From: Caryophanales bacterium UBA6768
Lineage (GTDB): Bacteria; Bacillota; Bacilli; Bacillales_D; Amphibacillaceae
Assembly (NCBI GenBank): GCA_002453315.1
Contig: DKGO01000057.1
Span: 1 to 13,076 of the forward strand
Direction of reading: 5' to 3'
Length of the DNA stretch: 13,076 nt
The notes under the pieces were generated by a model. That model was not told the origin of the DNA, ran no database searches, and saw only the letters and a program-made list of their open reading frames with translations. Below are positions 8,705 through 13,076 of this stretch, piece after piece (the first letter of the stretch is position 1; the number at the start of each line of letters is the position of its first letter). The position numbers and the translations under genes are program-made.

Positions 8705-9984
8705 TTGCTAGTCCTCCCTAATTCTTTTTCCATCGTTCCGATTAAATCGTCAATTTGAATGTTAAATTGCTCCCTCGTCTTCATTGATCGAACAGTCATA
8801 TTATTAGCCTTTAATTCATCTTCACCTAAAATAAGTGTATAACTTGCCTGTAATCGATCAGCCATTTTTAATTGGGCTTTCATTTTTCTGTTGTTATAAT
8901 CCTTTTCCACCGAAAAACCATGTAAACGGAGTTCATGAACTAATTTAACAGCATGTTTTTGAACCTCATCTCCTAGAGCGATAAAATAGATATCAATCCC
9001 TTCGGTAATCGGTAGCTCGATTTTTTCAGCTTCTAATGCTAGCATAAGGCGCTCTATTCCCATACCAAAACCAATACCTGGAGTTGCTGGACCACCTAAC
9101 TGTTCAACAAGTCCGTTATAACGACCTCCACCAAGCAATGTCGTGATTGCACCAAAACCTTCTGCCTCAGACATTATTTCAAATGCAGTATGGTTATAAT
9201 AGTCCAAACCACGTACTAAGGTTGGGTCTACAACATAAGGAATTTCCAATTCATCTAAGTAGCTCCTAACTTGTTCAAAATATTGTTTCGACGAATCATT
9301 TAAAAAATCTAACACGGAAGGGGCACCCTTCATTGAAGAATGGCCAATGTCTTCTTTACAATCTAAAATACGTAAAGGATTAGTTAATAATCGATTATTA
9401 CAGTTAGGACAAAGTTCCCCAATATGTGGAGTGAAATGTTCAATTAGTGCTTGGCGGTGAATATTTCTACTTTCATTATCCCCTAAACTATTAATGACTA
9501 ACTTAATATTTTTTAAACCTAATTGTTTGTAAAGTGTCATGGCTAATGCAATTACTTCTGCATCAATACTAGGGTCATCACTACCTAATACTTCGACTCC
9601 ATATTGATGGAACTGTCTCATACGGCCTTGTTGTGGCCTTTCATAACGATACATTTCAGCAAAGTAAAATAGTTTTGTTGGCTGAATTGGAGAACCATAT
9701 AATTTATGTTGAACATAAGAACGGACAACAGAAGCGGTTCCTTCAGGTCTTAACGTAACACTCCTTCCACCTCTATCTTTAAATGTGTACATTTCTTTTT
9801 GCACAATATCAGTCGTATCACCAACACCACGTTGAAAAACTTCTGTATGTTCAAATAAAGGTGTGCGAATTTCACCGTAATTAAACTGTTTGCTTAGATT
9901 TCGTAAAACACTTTCAACATATTGCCATTTTTTCGTCGTATTTGGCAAAAGATCATCTGTTCCACGTGGGGCTTTTAAATTCAT
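8701..9984 (-). CDS. hisS: Histidyl-tRNA synthetase
   Basis: Class II synthetase. The catalytic core shows [10 protein letters not shown] at the N-terminus, [12 protein letters not shown], motif 2 ([19 protein letters not shown]), the histidine-specific motif [14 protein letters not shown] and motif 3 ([13 protein letters not shown]). A C-terminal anticodon-binding domain fills roughly the last 95 residues. A CPNCNN...LDCK cysteine cluster sits in the insertion domain. I choose ATG 9984 (427 residues): AAGGA (9998-9994) is 9 bases upstream. The frame also opens at ATG 9993, but there AAGGA touches the start codon with no spacing. The gene is first in a two-gene operon with aspS and follows a T-box leader plus about 140 bases of extra structured leader. 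In B. subtilis, as I remember it, lytH separates dtd from hisS; no such gene is present here. Confidence 0.97.
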   Translation of the reverse strand: MNLKAPRGTDDLLPNTTKKWQYVESVLRNLSKQFNYGEIRTPLFEHTEVFQRGVGDTTDIVQKEMYTFKDRGGRSVTLRPEGTASVVRSYVQHKLYGSPIQPTKLFYFAEMYRYERPQQGRMRQFHQYGVEVLGSDDPSIDAEVIALAMTLYKQLGLKNIKLVINSLGDNESRNIHRQALIEHFTPHIGELCPNCNNRLLTNPLRILDCKEDIGHSSMKGAPSVLDFLNDSSKQYFEQVRSYLDELEIPYVVDPTLVRGLDYYNHTAFEIMSEAEGFGAITTLLGGGRYNGLVEQLGGPATPGIGFGMGIERLMLALEAEKIELPITEGIDIYFIALGDEVQKHAVKLVHELRLHGFSVEKDYNNRKMKAQLKMADRLQASYTLILGEDELKANNMTVRSMKTREQFNIQIDDLIGTMEKELGRTSK

Positions 9985-10010
9985 CCTTTTCATTCCTTAT
10001 AGATTATATT

Positions 10011-10048
10011 TAAGGTTTTAGTCTCCCGACTGCGAAAGGAAAACCTTA
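10011..10048 (-). promoter_or_regulatory. Strong unexplained hairpin directly upstream of the hisS ribosome site
   Basis: On the minus strand TAAGGTTTT (10048-10040) pairs perfectly with AAAACCTTA (10019-10011). Inside, AGTC (10031-10028) pairs with GACT (10023-10020) across a GGGA loop, leaving the eight bases CCTTTCGC bulged on one side. The 3' arm ends 12 bases before the AAGGA ribosome site. There is no T run after it, so it is not a terminator. The bulged CCTTT is complementary to the purine-rich start region of hisS (AAAGG). A translational switch, a processing site or an mRNA-stabilising structure are all possible. I know of no named element that matches. Confidence 0.55.
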
Positions 10049-10066
10049 TGAACCTGAGTTATTTCT

Positions 10067-10087
10067 TAATTGGTATTTCCCCAATTA
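10067..10087 (-). promoter_or_regulatory. Second hairpin in the post-attenuator hisS leader
   Basis: TAATTGG (10087-10081) pairs with CCAATTA (10073-10067) around a seven-base loop GGAAATA. It lies between the T-box terminator and the larger hairpin at 10048-10011 and is not followed by a T run. A short palindrome CTTAAT-CC-ATTAAG also lies at 10115-10102. Function is unknown. Confidence 0.45.
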
Positions 10088-10137
10088 TTTGAGAAGGTAT
10101 ACTTAATGGATTAAGAGGTTGGATTGTTCATTCCTAG

Positions 10138-10186
10138 AAAAATAAAAAAATCCCAACCCATTTTCTTTCGAAAAAGGGACGAGATT
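10138..10186 (-). terminator. T-box attenuator terminator
   Basis: This is the terminator alternative of the leader. AATCTC (10186-10181) pairs with GGGATT (10154-10149), CCC with GGG inside, and a TTTTC/GAAAA helix is capped by a GAAA tetraloop. The stem is followed by TTTTTTTATTTTT. The antiterminator uses the same 5' strand, so the two are mutually exclusive. Confidence 0.9.
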
Positions 10187-10405
10187 ACCCGTGTTGCCAC
10201 CCTAATTAATGTAATAAAATCATTACACTCACTTTTAAACAGTTAACGCCCGTCAAACGACTATATTTACTTAAATTCAATATAGTTCTTCAAGAATGTC
10301 ATTCATTAGAAAAATTTGTGTAAATACTTTCAGCAAATGTATTTTTCTCTTTCCACATTTATTCTAACTACTTTTTCTATCATTAGATTTGTGATTCTTT
10401 TACTG
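10138..10405 (-). promoter_or_regulatory. T-box riboswitch (apparently tRNA-Asp specific) controlling hisS-aspS
   Basis: Stem I has a basal helix GTAGTT-AGAAT (10371-10361) with ATTCT and AACTAT (10297-10293, 10287-10282). An upper helix AGAAAAAT/ATTTTTCT (10348-10341 with 10315-10308) carries the typical apical GCTGAAAG. The specifier position, just above the basal helix, reads GAC (10300-10298), an Asp codon followed by A. Stem III is TGTAAT/ATTACA. The T-box core AGGGTGGCAACACGGG starts at 10203. As antiterminator, AGGG pairs with CCCT and ACGGG with CTCGT, leaving the seven-base bulge TGGCAAC. As terminator, AATCTC pairs with GGGATT, CCC with GGG, and TTTTC with GAAAA over a GAAA loop, followed by seven T (10150-10144). 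The two folds share the CTCGTCCC strand. The base after TGG is C, which matches discriminator G73, as in tRNA-Asp, and not the usual C73 of tRNA-His. When uncharged tRNA-Asp binds, hisS-aspS should be transcribed. Confidence 0.92.
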
Positions 10406-10411
10406 TAATTA

Positions 10412-10440
10412 ATCATAATTTGTATCATTGATTGTGTCAA
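10412..10440 (-). promoter_or_regulatory. Sigma-A promoter of the hisS-aspS T-box transcript
   Basis: TTGACA (10440-10435), a perfect -35, is followed after exactly 17 bases by TATGAT (10417-10412), a five-of-six -10. The predicted start near 10405 lies about 34 bases upstream of the T-box stem I base, as expected for such leaders. This is the strongest vegetative promoter in the window. Confidence 0.88.
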
Positions 10441-10448
10441 GAAGTTAA

Positions 10449-10471
10449 GATGATTTAACCAAAAAATCATC
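10449..10471 (-). terminator. Stem-loop after dtd, weak or partial terminator
   Basis: GATGATTT (10471-10464) pairs perfectly with AAATCATC (10456-10449) around TTTGGTT, beginning 22 bases after the dtd stop. On the minus strand only TTAACTTC follows, so termination of rel-dtd may be leaky. On the plus strand ATTTTATT follows, so it may work better against antisense transcripts. It abuts the hisS promoter. Confidence 0.4.
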
Positions 10472-10492
10472 ATTTTATTCCCAAAACATATA

Positions 10493-10948
10493 TTAAATGA
10501 TTTGACCGTCCTTTGACTCTAAGATAATTGTAACGGGACCAACATTCGTTAATTGTACATCCATCATTGCACCAAATTCACCGGTTGCGACATAGATTCC
10601 TTGTAACCTTAAGAGTTCATTAAACCGGTCATACAAATGATTCGCCTTTTCGGGCTTAGCAGCCTTAGTAAAACTTGGTCTTCTTCCTTTTCTCGTATCA
10701 GCATAAAGTGTAAATTGTGAGATAGATAATATACTCCCTTTTACATCTAATAAAGAACGATTCATTTTACCTTGTTCATCTGCAATAATCCGTAAATGAA
10801 TTAATTTTTGTATGATTGTCTCAATATCCTTAACAGAATCCTCTTCCATTATACCAACGAGAACAACAAATCCATTATCAATTGCACCAATTTCTTCACC
10901 GTTTACCGTAACACTTGCATTTTTTGCTCTTTGAATAACAACTCTCAC
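10493..10948 (-). CDS. dtd: D-aminoacyl-tRNA deacylase (GTG start)
   Basis: The 151-residue DTD hydrolyses D-amino acids, and glycine mischarged on tRNA-Ala, from tRNA in the cytoplasm. The N-terminus [15 protein letters not shown] is typical of the family. The two active-site motifs are intact: SQFTLYAD (77-84) and the Gly-cisPro motif in NVGPVT (135-140). The start is GTG 10948, with an ideal AGGAGG site 8 bases upstream; no in-frame ATG gives a better N-terminus. The gene follows rel by 25 bases on the same strand and is almost certainly co-transcribed with it, the pairing I recall from B. subtilis. Downstream lies a weak stem-loop and then the promoter of the hisS leader. Confidence 0.96.
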   Translation of the reverse strand: MRVVIQRAKNASVTVNGEEIGAIDNGFVVLVGIMEEDSVKDIETIIQKLIHLRIIADEQGKMNRSLLDVKGSILSISQFTLYADTRKGRRPSFTKAAKPEKANHLYDRFNELLRLQGIYVATGEFGAMMDVQLTNVGPVTIILESKDGQII

Positions 10949-10973
10949 GTCTAATGCCTCCTATCTTTTAGGA

Positions 10974-13076
10974 CTAGTGAACGGTTCTTGTCACTGCGTA
11001 AATATCTTTTATTTGTTTAATTTTTTCAACAACATATTGTAAATGGTCTGTGTTTTTAATTAATATCGTTAAATGAATATGAGCAATTTTATTTTTGTCA
11101 GCACGTCCACTAACAGAACTAATTTGCGTATTAGTTCCATTAATAATTTGTAGCACTTCATTTAATAAACCATGACGATCATAGCCGGAAATTTCTAAAT
11201 CGAGTGGATAATCTTTGTTTGACGTGACATTAGTTTCCCACTTCACATCCAAGAAACGTTGTTTTGCTTCTTCATTTTGCATGTTTGGGCAATCTTTTCG
11301 ATGAACTGATACCCCTCTTCCTTTTGTTATATAGCCAACGATTTCATCATATGGAACGGGGTTACAGCACTTAGACAACCTTACTAAAACGTTGTCTACC
11401 CCTTCTACAATAATCCCAGAATCATCAACAGATTTTGAAAAAGTCTTTTCCTGTACAGTACTTTTTACCTTTTCAATCACTTCTTCTAATTGCCCGGATT
11501 CGCTCTCCTTCCTAATATCATCTGTCAATCGTGTCACAATTAGTGAAGCAGTAATCCCTTGATAGCCCACAGCAGCATACATATCTTCTTCATTCGCTAA
11601 ATTAAATCGTTCCAACACACGTGTTAAATTTTTTTCTGTCAATACGTCTTTTGGTTGAAGTCCCATATCGATAATAATTTGTTCGACTTCCTGCTTTCCC
11701 TTATCAACGTTTTCCTCACGTCGTTGTTTTTTAAAATATTGTTTAATTTTATTTTTTGCCTTTGAAGATTGCGTAATTTTCAGCCAATCTTGTGACGGAC
11801 CATAGGAATGACGAGAAGTGATTACTTCAACAATATCACCATTTTTTAACTCATAATCTAACGGCTCCATTTTACCGTTAATACGTGCTCCAACTGTTTT
11901 ATTGCCAATTTCAGTATGAACACGATAAGCAAAATCAAGTGGGACTGAACCCGAAGGTAATTCGATTACATCACCTTTTGGTGTAAAAACATAAACCATG
12001 TTTGAAAATAAATCGATTTTTAAAGATTCAACAAACTCTTCCGCATCGTGAGTTTCATTTTGGAAATCTAAAATTTCTCTGAACCATGACAGCTTATCTT
12101 CAAAACTCTTTTTATTATTTTTTAAATTCATTCCTTCTTTATATGCCCAGTGGGCTGCAATCCCATATTCTGCAATTTTATGCATTTCTTTTGTCCGAAT
12201 TTGTACTTCTAGTGGATCACCTTTCGGACCAATAACTGTTGTATGTAATGATTGATATAAATTTGGTTTCGGCATCGCTATATAATCTTTAAATCGGCCA
12301 GGCATTGGCTTCCAAAAAGTGTGTATTATTCCCAAAACAGCGTAACAATCTTTAATACTATTAACGATGACACGAACAGCTAGCAAATCATAAATTTCAT
12401 TAAATTCTATATTTTGCACTTTCATCTTACGAAAAGTGCTATAAATATGTTTTGGTCGGCCAGATATCTCAGCAGCAATTTTAACCTTCTTTAATTCTTC
12501 GTTAATGACGCTCATCACTTCATCAATATACTGTTCCCGATGATCACGTTTTTGTTTCATTAACTGAACGACACGATAATATTGTTGTGGTTGTAGATAT
12601 CGAAAGGCAATATCTTCTAGTTCCCATTTAATCGTCGAGATACCTAAACGATGTGTGAGTGGTGAAAAGATTTCCAAGGTTTCTTTTGCAATTCTTTGTT
12701 GTTTATCAGGTGATAAATATTTTAATGTCCTCATATTATGTAATCTGTCGGCAATTTTTATTAAAATAACCCGAATATCTTTCGCCATGGCGACAAACAT
12801 TTTACGATGTGTCTCTGCCTGTAATGATTCTTGAGATTTATATTTAATTTTATCTAATTTTGTTACCCCATCAACGAGCATAGCAACTTCAGAGTTGAAA
12901 TTCTCCTCGATTTCAGTTAATTCAATCATAGTATCTTCCACAACATCATGTAAAAAACCACCGGCAATTGTTTCTGGATCCATTTCTAAATCAACTAAAA
13001 TATTCGCTACTTGTACTGGATGTACTATATACGGTTCGCCTGATTTACGAGACTGTCCTTCATGTGCTTTTTTTGC
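10974..13076 (-). CDS. rel: Bifunctional (p)ppGpp synthetase/hydrolase Rel, N-terminus off the right edge
   Basis: The frame is open from the right edge: 31 codons precede the first in-window methionine at 12983, giving 700 visible residues. By comparison with the B. subtilis protein of about 734, some 30-35 N-terminal residues are missing. The HD hydrolase domain shows the metal-binding histidine region (SGEPYIVHPVQVA), FLHDVVEDT and IKIADRLHNMRTL. The synthetase domain shows GRFKDYIAMPKPNLYQSLH; the RFKD form is typical of bifunctional enzymes rather than E. coli RelA. TGS (VYVFTPKGDVIELPSG), helical, zinc-finger-like (SKCCNPVP and HRKDCPN) and C-terminal ACT domains follow in order, so ribosome-linked regulation is intact. 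It makes and degrades the stringent-response alarmone in response to uncharged tRNA. It is the upstream gene of rel-dtd. The internal ATG at 12983 is not the start. Confidence 0.97.
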   Translation of the reverse strand, partial: AKKAHEGQSRKSGEPYIVHPVQVANILVDLEMDPETIAGGFLHDVVEDTMIELTEIEENFNSEVAMLVDGVTKLDKIKYKSQESLQAETHRKMFVAMAKDIRVILIKIADRLHNMRTLKYLSPDKQQRIAKETLEIFSPLTHRLGISTIKWELEDIAFRYLQPQQYYRVVQLMKQKRDHREQYIDEVMSVINEELKKVKIAAEISGRPKHIYSTFRKMKVQNIEFNEIYDLLAVRVIVNSIKDCYAVLGIIHTFWKPMPGRFKDYIAMPKPNLYQSLHTTVIGPKGDPLEVQIRTKEMHKIAEYGIAAHWAYKEGMNLKNNKKSFEDKLSWFREILDFQNETHDAEEFVESLKIDLFSNMVYVFTPKGDVIELPSGSVPLDFAYRVHTEIGNKTVGARINGKMEPLDYELKNGDIVEVITSRHSYGPSQDWLKITQSSKAKNKIKQYFKKQRREENVDKGKQEVEQIIIDMGLQPKDVLTEKNLTRVLERFNLANEEDMYAAVGYQGITASLIVTRLTDDIRKESESGQLEEVIEKVKSTVQEKTFSKSVDDSGIIVEGVDNVLVRLSKCCNPVPYDEIVGYITKGRGVSVHRKDCPNMQNEEAKQRFLDVKWETNVTSNKDYPLDLEISGYDRHGLLNEVLQIINGTNTQISSVSGRADKNKIAHIHLTILIKNTDHLQYVVEKIKQIKDIYAVTRTVH

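Noticed and set aside
10011..10048. Leader hairpin as a second transcription attenuator
   Set aside because: The stem is strong but is followed by AATATAATC instead of a T run, and no competing antiterminator strand was found.
10318..10320. CAC (His) triplet in stem I as the T-box specifier
   Set aside because: It sits in the unpaired apical part of stem I, above the 8-pair upper helix, not next to the basal helix, and TGGC does not match the usual C73 of tRNA-His.

Overview
This window looks like chromosomal core DNA of a low-G+C, endospore-forming member of the Bacillaceae. The protein sequences, the gene order (recD2, TPR gene, mnmA, cysteine desulfurase, cymR, rarA, then aspS, hisS, dtd, rel), the T-box leader and a forespore-type promoter all point that way. 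The genus cannot be fixed from the sequence alone. No mobile element, CRISPR array, rRNA or tRNA gene is visible, and no long reading frame remains unexplained.

Layout. (1) Minus-strand operon, positions 4606 down to 1: cymR, a TTG-started cysteine desulfurase, mnmA, a TPR-repeat protein, and the 5' two-fifths or so of recD2, which runs off the left edge. A promoter with a perfect extended -10 element sits upstream of cymR. The first three genes link cysteine/sulfur control to 2-thiouridine formation in tRNA. (2) Plus-strand pair 4760-6856: rarA (AAA+ replication-recombination ATPase), divergent from cymR, then an RsfA-family Myb-like gene behind a close match to a sigma-G/sigma-F promoter. 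A two-way terminator separates this pair from aspS. (3) Minus-strand block 13076 down to 6926: rel (N-terminal codons off the right edge) and dtd, then a roughly 500-base non-coding leader, then hisS-aspS overlapping by 4 bases.

The leader between dtd and hisS is the most informative non-coding stretch. It holds a near-consensus sigma-A promoter and a complete T-box riboswitch whose mutually exclusive antiterminator and terminator can both be folded by eye. Between the terminator and hisS there are about 140 further bases with two strong hairpins that a T-box does not account for. The apparent specifier (GAC) and the TGGC bulge both indicate that tRNA-Asp is sensed, although hisS is the first gene.

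How the genes work together: most of the window serves translation quality and stress response. It covers aminoacylation (hisS, aspS), D-aminoacyl-tRNA clearance (dtd), tRNA thiolation (desulfurase, mnmA), the stringent response (rel), and DNA repair or fork maintenance (rarA, recD2). I did not find a clearly new multi-gene system. The candidates for novelty are the extra leader hairpins upstream of hisS, and the sporulation-type gene at a position where Bacillus subtilis, as I remember its map, carries tcdA.
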